From Mytilus trossulus (taxonomy: Eukaryota; Mollusca; Bivalvia; Mytilida; Mytilidae), in the NCBI RefSeq assembly GCF_036588685.1, contig NC_086381.1:50901431-50965430 (forward strand): a stretch of DNA of 64,000 bases, given 5' to 3'. The first letter of the stretch is position 1. Each line of letters begins with the position of its first letter. Below are positions 23,484 to 34,200 of this stretch, piece by piece. The notes beneath the pieces were generated by a model. The model searched no databases. It was not told the DNA's origin and saw only the letters and a program-made list of their open reading frames with translations. A program made the position numbers and the translations under genes.

Positions 23484-26400
23484 TTAATCATAAAGTGCAT
23501 ACACTTTGACCTCAGCCACATGTAAGAATTCTGTTCCTCGTATTGTCAATTTCACATAACGTGCCTTTTCTTCATACTGACATCCAAACACAAGATGTTC
23601 TCCGAGTTCAGCCGGTCCTGTGTAGTGGGTACATAGATGCAGGTTATTTAGTGAAGTACCAGCCATAATGTCAAGGTCATGCAGACGTCGTCCTGAAACA
23701 AAATAAAAGTTAATCTATTTTCCTGTTCGTAGATTGCAGTTTATTTATGTGTTCAGTTTTCGTATAAGCTACAAGTACTCGGTCATTTGTAGTATTTGTA
23801 TTTTTATCCATCTGATGAGTTAAGCCTTTTTTGAACTGATTTTTATAGTTTGTTCTCATGTTGTACTGTGACACTACTGTACCAGGTTAGGTTAGGGTTT
23901 GGATCCCGCTAAAATGTTTAACCTCGTCTCATTCTCTATGTATGTGCCTTTCCCAAGTCAGGAGCCTGTACTTCATGGGTTGTCGTTTGTGTTTAAGTTA
24001 CGTATTTGTTCATAAATGGGGCCGTTAGATTTCTCGTTTAAATTGTTTCAATTGTCATTTCGGGGCTTTTTATAGCTGACTATACGGTATTGGCTGTGGT
24101 CATTGTTGAAGGCCTTACGGTGACCTATAGTTTTTAATTTCTGTTTTATTTTGGTCTCTTGTTGAGAGTTGACTCATTGGTATCCATACCACATCTTCTT
24201 TTTTCCTATTCCTTGTTTTTCATGTTAATGCATTGCCGTGTGCATTCAATTACTGATTTGAATTCTCCTCCTAATCTTGAATACGTTAGAGTAAACTATT
24301 TCGAAATGAGACTTATATAGCTAGAATGCTTTCGAACAATTCTCTGTAACCACCAACTAATTACTAAGTTGGGTCGGCACGCATAATCACCGATTTTCAA
24401 GAAACTAAGCCAACACATGTAATCATGTTAAAAAGTAAGAAAAATGCCGACAAAATTGTTTATAGGTAACGGTTGCCGATTAAATTAGTTTTCCCGTACA
24501 TTTTGAGGAATTTAGCTTCGAAAAAACAACTACTTTCAGTCATTTAAAATCAAAAGCAGGTCTAATTTAATATATTTTCAAAAACATTAAACTTTAACAA
24601 TCAAAACAGCATTCATTTCTAATAAATTTAGCTGAATATGGTCACACCCACAGAAGCAGAGGTCATTTTTCATTGTATTTGAGTAGACATATTCACCTAC
24701 ATTTAATTAAGCTGTGTTTATGAATAAAAAGTATCAATCTTTATAGTAAGAAAATTATAACAAAATATTTGGGATATTAGGTCTTAGGATGGTTGCGAGT
24801 GAAACAAAAATGCGTTTTTACCTGATGAAATTTCACCATGTTATTAAGATAATCCACATAAAGTAATAACTATTGAATGACTATGATGTGCCAACCAACA
24901 TGACCGCCACGGCTAAACATAGGGGTAAAATGCAGTTTTTGGTTAACTTTTCTGAAAGTGAAGCATTTAGAGAAAATCTGACTCTGGCTTAAAAAGGTTT
25001 AGCAGGTTGGGATCTATCTACACTTAAATTTTCAGTTGAATCAGATAACCCTTTGCTGGGATGCTGCCTCAGAACTAGTAATATAAAGGTAATTTTGGAA
25101 TATTTGAATATTATTATAGATAAAGATGAACTGTAAACAGCAATGAGTTTCAGCAAAGTAATATCTATAAATAAGTGAATAGGACCAAAATTGTTAATTG
25201 ACCCCTTTAGGAGTTATTGGCCTTTAAAGGAAATGTTTAACAATTTTTCGGAAATTTTGGTTATCTGTTAAAGCAAATCTTCTCTCCTGAAACTACTGAG
25301 ACAAATTTATCCAGACATGGCCACAACAATCATTAGGGTATTTAGATTAACAAATGTGTCGGATGATCTTGCCTGCCAACCAACATGTCTAACATGGCCA
25401 GAAACATATACACTAAAAAGGTCAAGGTCATGCAAAATAAAAAACGATCTGCATAACATTCAGAGAATTCTTTTTTGTTTAGAACGTAAAAAGCATGCCA
25501 AAAAATTAACAACTCAAATTACGGAAATTTACCATAAAATATAGGTAATCGACCTTAGACGTAAACTAAGCATAGATACCAGTTTTAACATTTTGTAAGC
25601 TAATCGTGCGTTTCTTCCACAAAATACTGACCAATGACGCTCGAATAAAAACATCAAATAGATGACCTAATACGAAAAGTAAAATCACAAAAATACTGAA
25701 CTCCGAGGAAAATGCAAACGGAAAGTCCCTAATCAAATGGCAAATTCAAATGAAAAAAATCCACATCAATCGAATGGACAAAAACTGTCATATTCCTAAC
25801 TAAGTTAAAAACCATTGAGTATATAACATTCCGAAAGATTTTGTCAAATAGACCGTGGTTGGTCTTCAGCCTTTTCGGGTTGTTGGCGACTGCGTTTTTG
25901 CGTTTTTGCGTTTTCGATTTTGTTATTTGACCAGGTTCTTATTAACATAAACATGTTCTATTTGTTGCAAGTTTGCCTATGTATTAGGAAAGTATAATAC
26001 ATATATATATTTCCTTAAACTTTCTTCCATAATTGTTCAATAATGAAATAATATAAGAAAGAACTAACGGAAACTTCTAAAATGTCGTTATAGGTTCAAT
26101 CTTGAAACAAATACATGTTATAAAATAATCATGTGGATATGACAATACTGCAACAATTCCTATATTCTTATTACGTTCTTCCTATAGAACAAGAAACGCA
26201 AATACGCGAAGAAGTGAAATCACGAAAAGGCGAAATCGTGAAAAGGGGAATAGCCAAAATCACGAAAACACGAAAGGGCGAAAACACAAAATCGGAGAGA
26301 AAAATATTTCGAGTTTTAGCGATATAGGATATGAAGGGTGAAAATGTGAAAAAAAAGAAATGGCCATTACCGGCCACCAAAGACATATGACCGATGTATG

Positions 26401-29400
26401 CCATCATGTTATTAGCTCTACCCACCTGTGTCTCTAGAGCCACGATTTCTGTTGAATATTTCGATCCGCTTTACTTGGAAAAATTTTCCAAGGTCAACAA
26501 ACCAGTATGGTAAATGATTTTTGTCAGTGTGCGCATATGTATTCAAATCTCCATCAACAGCCTTCGAAGCATATTCTACCCCAGCGGTTGAACTTTGTTT
26601 GCATGACTTTCCGTAGGCAACTTCCGTCAATGGGCTTTCTTTTATGTTGGAAATAAAGAAAAGGATAAAAAAGATAAAAACCTTTATCAAATTAAAAGTG
26701 GTAACAAAATATTACCTTCTGCTTAAAGATAAGATATATGAAAAAAGTAATCTTTATACACATATTTCACTGGGTGTGTCCACATGAAATGACAAATTTA
26801 TCATGAAAAAAAAGAGAACTAATTTTATTTTCAGTTGAAATGTGGGTTTGAATTTTAATGATCATCATATAATATAATTAGGCAAACAGTACGCAAACGA
26901 TTAATAATTTGAAAAACATTTTACAAAATTTTACCCTCCATCCCTTTGAGGTGTAAATCTACTTAATCATACTACGTCACATCCGGTCAAAAAAAATTCT
27001 AAGAGGTGTAGGAAATTAATTTTTCCTTTCATTGAAATAACTAATATCTGATTAATAAAACATATATCTTTGGTGTTTAAATCACCATTTTTTTATTTGG
27101 CGTTTCTTGGCAGAACACTCATTGAGAGCTTCAATGGTACAATGGAATCCGTATATAATTAAACTTTACTCATGCCAAGTATTTATTTATTTGAAAGAAA
27201 AGAAAATTCTACACAACTGTTTGAAAAGTGCAAATGTAACAAAGAAAAGTTATTCCTTTGAAATAGTACTTTGAAATGGTGGGCTTGACTTTCAGTCTTT
27301 TTGTTAATACACAAAATAGATCCAGGATGGCGTTTACAAAATAGACGATAATAGCAAAGAAAGATAATGATTAGAGAAAAAAAGAACGAAGGACCTCTGA
27401 TCCATACCTTCATAAAACATTTGTTATATACTTACGCTGGCTCTTTTCAATAGTCTGTACATATACAGGGATGCAGGTGTAAGTTAGTGACAGCGGGAAA
27501 CACACTTCATTAGGCTTACATCCATGACCTTTACATGGACCAGCCAATTCCTAAAATCATCAACAAACACGACTTTGATATTTCACATAGGTGTGTACAA
27601 AAGAAATTAATGGGCTAAACATTCAGGAAAAAACGAATAAAAGGATATAAAAAATTAGACCAAAATTAACAGAAAAGAAATTTATAATGGAAAAAAAGAA
27701 AGATAGATTAAAATTTCATAAGATATTTTCTTAAATAATGAAATGAATTACCTCTATTCAGACCCTTTAAATTCTACTTCTTTTCCTAAGACTTTCGATA
27801 TTATCATCTCTAGTGATTACGATTGCTCATATTTTTCTGAGTGATGGCAAAAATTATGTAACTTCAATTTTCTTTTCATAGAACATAAGTTGTTTTTAAA
27901 TCAAAAATATTTGAAAAGAAGAGAAAATTGAGGTCATCATGTAATCTATAATTTAATAGAAATCTGAAGTTTCGAATATATGATCATATATTTAGGTACT
28001 TCTGTTCTGTAACTTCTTACTACCACATGTACTAATGAGAAGCTCATCCAAATAATTACTCTATTTTTCCTCAATGCATAAAGTTTATATGCTTATGAAT
28101 ACTTATATATTATTGACTTTCGATTTTTTTTCGAGTTTTGATCGTTAAATAAAAAATCCTTTGAACGCAGCAAACTCATAAAGTGTTATTTTTTTAATCA
28201 CAGTTATTATACTGTATGTGGTTATTCGAATTCGTCTAAACAAACAGTTAGGTGTGTTTAGCATTTAAAACGACTTTAGATGATAGCACACAAAAGATTC
28301 AACAACAAATATTGTGAAAAAAAATAGTACCGTTAATGCTCTTACTCTCACTGGGTCGATACCTCTGCAGTTGGCCTGTTGGTCCCGAGGGTATCGTTAG
28401 TCAAGTGGCATTAAATAAATAGGCATTACGCACCATGTTGTTAACGTATTCTGATTTCATAAAAAATCGGCTTTTGAAGGTTTTAATAAGAAAAATACAG
28501 GAAATTGTACCTGAAGTGTTTTTTTTTTTAAAATCTAAAAACAACGAAGAAAATGATGGCTTATTGATTTTTATTGATTTTATAAAGTTTTTTCAATCAG
28601 TTTTAGCAATACCAAAAAATCTAATATTTTTTGTGTATACGGTTAACATACAAACATACCAGTTCTTCGAGTATTCCCTTTATTTTCGGATACTTACAAG
28701 GACATTACACATGACAACACTATATCATTAGAGAAAGAAACCCAATGTGACCAAATGTTCCAGCTGGACCGTTTTCAGAGGTTACATCGCCCGCCATTTT
28801 TTCGTTGGGCGCCCTGTGCCCTTTGAAAGTTTCAGTTACACCCTTTGCCTTTGTTAAGGAGCCTTGCGTTTTTAAAGATCGACTGTATTTTATTTTGTTC
28901 GTTTTAAATGATCCGCCATTACGAGATTTTACATAGCGACAAGTTTATGACTCTGTTAACGACCACATGCTAATCAATTGTTACACCAGGTGTCAAAATT
29001 TGTTGTTTCAGATAATCCGTTGATCGGATTGGTCATTATTGATCATCTATGTCTACATACGGTTGGCTTTATAATTTATAATTTTAGTTTTTTTGAGTTG
29101 TGGGGAAAGTTGTAGAGGGTATACGTACACGAAGCAGGATGGATACTTGGTCATCTGTTTCTGCACTCGTAATTTTTACTTCAAATCCACTGTTCACTTA
29201 ATTCTAACATTGTGCATTTATTGAGCACAGCAGAGGTAGAAAGGATTTTTTCACAAGTAAAAGCACCCTTCGAAACATACTGCATATAAAGCTCTATTCT
29301 GATAAGCAAGAAAACTTGTGTGAGAAGGTGCTAGATAAGTTTTTCATTATAAAAAAGATTGAGTTTGATTTTTTTTTTGTGAATTTTTTATTCAGTAATT

Positions 29401-32341
29401 AGGTTTTTACAATCCCTGTACATCCCCGCCGGACTATGGTGTTAAGGGTTTTGATATATGAATAAAAAAATAAATAATTTACTACATGTTTTTTTCTACT
29501 GTGAATATATATTATATGCAAATGTTATCTGTGTAAAGATCTGCTCATAATAAATATACTGTAAGTGTCATTTTTTTATGATTTGAATCAAAAGTAACTG
29601 CTACTATTCAGTATAAATGTAATATACTGGGGCCCAGAATTTAAAACAAAAGGTGTGGTTCTATTTTTCTTTGCTTTATAATGTTCATTGTCCTAATATT
29701 TTCTGATTTTTGCTAGATACCCTGTTATACTTGGTTTCTTTTTATACAGTTTACATTTGTATATATAGTTCTTTGCAATGGTAATCGTCAAATTCAACAG
29801 TAAACTCTCGTTATGAAGGCCAAGTAAAATGGTTTTTTTTTAAGATAATCTAAACATGGTAAAGTTCACAAAATATTGTTTCAATTTTTGTGAAAAAGAT
29901 TGCCATATAAAATGTGTTATAGGACATTCATAGACTAAATGCTCAATGGTTTCATAAGAAACCTTACAAAAAGTACAAAGCTTTGAATCTTTAAGTTTAA
30001 CATTATACAAAAAAGTATGAGTTGTTGCAATTATTTTGTGTAAAAATGTGTATTAACAAGTTCTATAATAAGCACCTTTACAGGATTTTCTTTAAATAAA
30101 TTAACATTCTGACCAATCTTGATTTCAAAACCTAGTGAGTTCTGCCATTGTAAGAACTTTTCTTTTGGCAGTTGCACATTTTTGTCAACAAGATCTTTGT
30201 ACACACACTTTACCTTTTTGTTAAACAATAATCTTTCAAAAAATTATCAATATAGTTAAAAGGTTAACAATTCACATGAGTAATGTTTTCGTTAATATGT
30301 TCCCTCATTTACTTTGGAATGTTTTCAATGAGAACTTAATACTTTATTTTCGAGTTTTATGTGGGCTTATCATTTTGTACTTGTATATATATATAAGTAA
30401 ACAGTGATTTAATGAATGAAGATAGAATTTGATTGATATCTTATTTAAAACATGCCCTTTTCATATTAATATCATATTATGCGTTCAATGCCATAATTCA
30501 GAAATCCTAACTGGAACACAGGATGTGTGTAAGAAGTGAATAACTCTTTTTTCGGACCGGGTGTGCCTTGCAAGATGTCATTATTGATTTTCAACACCAA
30601 AGTTATATCACACCCTTACGACAACAGTTCATAATGCACTTATATCAAGAACACTATGTTTTCAAATTAATGAAAACGCATTTCCTTTTGTTAAACAAGT
30701 CTGGAAACCTGAAGTAAACTAGCGATTCCCACGAAAGCCTCGAAATCATTACCAAACACCTATCCCAAAGTACATTACCACAACAACTTTACAAAACATC
30801 TTCTGAAATGTGACATGCGTCCTTATATATAATTTGTACGGCATTCATTGGAATAGCAATCTCATTTATAACATTAAAAAAAATAAACTAAGTGTACGAA
30901 TGATCTTCAAAGGTTTCCAATCATAAAACTTAAAACAAACATTTTATAATAAAAATTCCGAAGTTGGTAATAAAATACAATGAGCAGTGACGTGTAATGC
31001 ATATTTGAACGCAGAAATGAACGCAGTATGATTGATTCCAAATTGCAAAAGAATATTTTATGTTTTCAATTATGTTTTATCGAATATCGATGGGCGTTGA
31101 AAGAAAGTTTTCCATAATGTCACAATTTTAATTTTAATCTGAATTTGTCAGAACCATGTTGTTACAGATCATCAAAAAGAATATAAACAACATCATTTGT
31201 TCGAGAAAAAAAATACCAACTGTTGGTTCATAACTATTCATTGGATACCAATTTTCGTGGGTTTCGTTGGTACAGTTGAACAACGAATTCAAATGTTTAA
31301 CGAATTACAAATTTTCTTTAGGCTTTGTAAGCAGAGATTGGCAAATCCACGAAAATTAATACACACAAAAATAAATGAATCCACAGTATAACTTCAAATT
31401 CCTAAGCAAAACGAACATTTCGATATATATGAAATGAAGAGTAATGAACACATTATCAAAATAAAACGGTCACATGGTGGTTCACCACTATAATGTCACA
31501 CTATCGTTAAAATATGATGTTTTTGACGTTCTCTCTTTAGGTAATGTATGTTTGCGTTTTGGTGTTTAGAAACGTACCTATTTTATGAAACGATTACCTA
31601 AAATATGAATCTTCACTACTTTGTTTACTTCACTTTGTTGAAATGCATTCCTCGTTTCAATTTAACATTGTTTTTTGGGAATGAATCCTGATTTTGAGAA
31701 CATTTCAATTTGACAGCAACTATACAACAACCAAAAAATCATACTATTTACACAGATCGTGCGATTACAAATGTTGAAATTCAAATACAACTTGCATCGA
31801 CCATGTATAACAATCGTATCAATTAGAATGCTGATCAATTTTGACTTCTAATAAATTGACCCAAACTGCAAAAATACAAATTGGAAGATTTCTCATATTT
31901 GCGATTATAGCTACAGTTAAATTAGGCGTTGCCTAGGCCATTACAGACTTCCTCGACCAGTATTACAAACCTTGGACATATAACAGGGTCATCATAAAAA
32001 TGACCCTTCATTAATATTATAATGTAACTTACCTTAGGGAATGCTGAGGCTCCTAGAAAGCTATTTCCAGTGCTTTTGATGAGCTTACCATGGTAATTCG
32101 TTTCCCCTGGTTCATCATCAAATATCTGACAAGACTTATTCACTGTGATAAAGTTTATAGATTTACATAATTGTACTCTGGAGCAAAACTGGGCACACAC
32201 TGACCACATTGGCAACGTCTGTTCAAACAGGATATGTCCTGTATATATTTTGTCTTTTTGTTTTTTGATGACGACTATTTCACACAAAGTCCAGACAAAA
32301 AGAAAAACCAATAATAAAATCAACATGATCAAGCGATACAT
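23484..32341 (-). CDS. secreted PAN/apple + F5/8C fucolectin-type protein, copy 1
   Basis: Four coding exons read on the minus strand: 32341-32033, 27550-27436, 26638-26426 and 23692-23484. All borders are GT-AG and phases 0, 1, 1 match; 846 nt, 281 residues. Residues 1-20 are a signal peptide or anchor. Residues 40-103 are a PAN/apple-like domain with Cys at 49, 53, 59 and 71. Residues 104-141 are a Cys-rich linker (LAGPCKGHGC, YTCIP), common after PAN domains in bivalve proteins. Residues 148-280 form an F5/8C fucolectin/tachylectin-4/pentraxin-like domain (VAYGKSCKQSS, AVDGDLNTYAHT, PYWFVDLG, RRLHDLDI, YVKLTIRG, LHVAEVKVYA). His178, Arg205 and Arg214/215 fall near the fucose-binding positions of F-type lectins, but the vicinal Cys pair is absent, so sugar binding is uncertain. 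An apparent TTG start upstream of exon 3 is intronic. Probably extracellular recognition or adhesion. Confidence 0.85.
23880..24215 (+). repeat. dispersed repeat family M, long copy
   Basis: Lies in the last intron of the lectin-like gene, antisense to it. Landmarks: GGTTTGGATCCCGCTAAAAT, CAAGTCAGGAGCCTGTACTT, TTTTATAGCTGACTATACGG, GGCCTTACGGTGACCTATAG, ATACCACATCTTCTTTTTT. It is the reference copy for the family in this window, and the family is well known in mussel sequence. The rest of this 2.7-kb intron (24216-25560) shows nothing I can name. Confidence 0.75.
25560..25860 (-). repeat. truncated R329 fragment flanking a family P copy
   Basis: GTGCGTTTCTTCCACAAAAT with AATGACGCTCG belongs to the 329-bp family (see 40380-41165) on the minus strand. 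The family P copy with CTGAACTCCGAGGAAAATGC follows from 25676 to 25820. Confidence 0.6.
26190..26345. repeat. CGAAA-rich low-complexity repeat in lectin intron 3
   Basis: Repeated variants of CGAAAAGGCGAAATCGTGAA and related words. The same type of sequence occurs at the equivalent place in the second lectin copy (38560-38775), just beyond the exon-3 donor, so it predates that duplication. Both strands show artefactual open frames. Confidence 0.6.
28345..28400 (+). repeat. short fragment of the 329-bp family
   Basis: CACTGGGTCGATACCTCTGC and CGAGGGTATCGTTAG match the core of the tandem at 40380-41165. It lies in the first intron of the lectin-like gene. Confidence 0.55.
29209..29289 (+). 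pseudogene. hAT-type transposase C-terminal relic
   Basis: One plus-strand frame reads LLSTAEVERIFSQVK before a stop. S-T/S-A-x-V-E-R-x-F-S is the conserved start of the hAT dimerisation segment near the C-terminus of these transposases. Flanking frames are broken, so this is a dead fragment. It lies in intron 1 of the lectin-like gene, antisense to it. Confidence 0.5.
29640..30262 (-). pseudogene. non-LTR retrotransposon (LINE) ORF2 C-terminal relic
   Basis: On the minus strand, 30228-30031 reads CVYKDLVDKNVQLPKEKFLQ. After a frameshift near 30031, the next frame continues with LCTFCKVSYETIEHLVYEC, a C-x2-C-x8-H-x4-C motif typical of the LINE C-terminus, then LLGLHNESLLLNLTITIAKN and CKLYKKKPSITGYLAKIRKY. 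That frame has stops at 29840-29842 and 29693-29695. Amino-acid-level coding character is clear despite the breaks. It lies in intron 1 of the lectin-like gene in the same orientation. The LINE clade cannot be fixed from this segment. Confidence 0.75.
30263..31214. other. intron sequence without further features
   Basis: Part of lectin-like intron 1. AT-rich; no coding block or repeat family that I recognise. Confidence 0.45.
31215..31390. repeat. CACGAA-type foldback repeat
   Basis: CCAATTTTCGTGGGTTTCGT on the left faces CCACGAAAATTAATACACAC on the right, about 90 nt apart. It is related to 22765-22925. The 64-codon frame across it is not a gene. Confidence 0.5.
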
Positions 32342-32699
32342 TTTTGTAAACAGTTCCTGTGTGATGTTTTCAGTGCTGTTCTGAAAACATTTTCCAGATC
32401 CTTTCGTAAGGACTTAAATCTTTTTTCGGTTGTCACGGGAGATTCTTTTTTAAATAAAAATAATTTAATTTGAATCCCTTTTAAACACTTAACAACAAAT
32501 GGAGTGCAGTCTTAATTGCTCATTAGGCGCTGAACAGATGATTTTTCCTACATTGAAACATATACTCAGTATCATCTACGATTTAAATGCAAAAGTAAGT
32601 TGTAAAATGATATGCAATTTCAAAATTATCGTTTTCAAAATTTCAATCTATAGAATAGCTAATGGAATATTTCCATGAGAATATTCACAGTTCTATGCA

Positions 32700-33020
32700 A
32701 GCAAATGACTAATCAAACCAGAAAATATACTTATTGACCGGCTATGATGACAGAGCAAGTTTATTGGCTCTTGAAGCGCCAACAATTTACCAACTCGAGG
32801 CGGAGGGACATAATAAGTTGCCGTCAATTTGCAAGTTGGACAGTAAATTTGCTGATGTCCTAATAACCTGTATATAAGTGTTTTATTGTACAGAAAAACT
32901 AGTAGATAAATTCGGTATGGACGTCATAATCATTTTAATGCTCATATAGCACAGTAGCAGTATCAGACTCCATACAGTATTATCGTTCGGATTATACTTC
33001 ATTTTCTCTGCATAAAGTAC
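32700..33020 (-). promoter_or_regulatory. conserved upstream block of lectin-like copy 1
   Basis: About 350-680 nt before the start codon, scattered stretches match the same region of the broken copy (43590-43980): GGCGGAGGGA, AGTTGGACA, GACGTCATAAT, TTATCGTTCG. Conservation could be recent common descent rather than selection. I do not assign a core promoter; AATAAAACAC here corresponds to TATAAAACAC in copy 2. Confidence 0.35.
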
Positions 33021-33834
33021 AGAAAAATATCCCGTTAAACCACTATTTTTTGTTAGGAATTGGCTTCTTTACAAACATTCAAACTGAACTAACACAATAC
33101 ATGTATGTAACTGACAGAATTTCCCTACTGTTGATAGTAAACAAAGACAATCATAGTCTCTGATCACATCGGCAAACTTTACATAGTATAAATTCATATG
33201 CGCAAAAACTTCTAACTTGAGAATAATTTCAGATAAAGTTTCAGTTAAATATTGCATAAAAGGATCAAATAAATAATAAAAATTAAATATCGGACAATAA
33301 CAAATGAATAATATCCGACAACACCAGCTATCATCGCCGACTTCTCATAGAAAAAAGGAAAAACAAACTTGCATAAGGAAATAATGGACCCACAATTTGA
33401 AAAACAAGGTTGACATGTTCTCGCTTCTTAATTAGAAACTGAGTGTAGAAAGCGGCTGGTTAAAAAAACGCGTAAGAAGAAATATATAACAAACATCAAT
33501 TCTTATTATTAATTTTAAATCACTCTTATCTTAAAATGTTATTGAAATCAGCAGCATTAGAGAGAGGTTAATAGGTAAGTAAGCTTTCACAATATCGAAA
33601 GGAAAAATATCTTCATTTCAAATAAATCAGCTGGTGAACATCTTCCTGTGAGATCTTCCTGAATTAAATAATATAACTTTGAATGCTATGTTCTGTTTAT
33701 GAGATTGTGATATACGGTAGGTCATCTACACAACTACTTTTCCACCTGTCTATTTTCATTACTACACATTTACAATACTAAACATGTACTAAAAAGTGTA
33801 GTGTAGTACCAAGTCAGGAATATGGCCATTGTTT

Positions 33835-34200
33835 TTTTTATAGTTCGTTTCTATGTGTGTTACATTTTAACGTTATGTCGTTTGTTTTCTCTTATTTTTG
33901 AGTGTGTGTTCACATTACCTTCAGAAGTGTCACGGTTCTTGTCTATCCCAAATTCATGTGTTCGGTTTTGATGTTATGTTTGTTGTTTTCGTGGGATTTT
34001 GTCTGGTGCTTGGTCCGTTTCTGTGTGTGTTGCATTTTGATGTTGTGTCGTTGTTCTCCTCTTGTATGTAATGCGTTTCTCTCGGTTTTTGTTTGTTACC
34101 CGATTTTGTTTTTTGTTCATGGATTTATGAGTTTAGATTGCGGTCTTCTACTGTTGCCTTCATTGACGCAGCAATTTCAAATTTGTCAACCTTAACAATA
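33835..34200 (+). repeat. dispersed mussel-type repeat (ORF is an artefact)
   Basis: Two diverged copies of a segment containing GTGTGTTACATTTTAACGTT or GTGTGTTGCATTTTGATGTT plus TCGTTGTTCTCCTCTTGTAT and CCCGATTTTGTTTTTTGTTC. I recognise it as a common repeat in mussels. The 97-codon frame is Cys/Phe-rich with no domain and is not called. Confidence 0.6.

Noticed and set aside
26418-26690. Possible independent signal-peptide start (MIKVFIFFILFFISN) for the F5/8C exon
   Set aside because: The first codon is TTG, the hydrophobic part is the T-rich acceptor tract, and the exon joins in phase to the upstream PAN and linker exons.
33902-34195. 97-codon Cys- and Phe-rich open frame
   Set aside because: It lies entirely in a dispersed mussel-type repeat with two internal units; no domain and no splice context.
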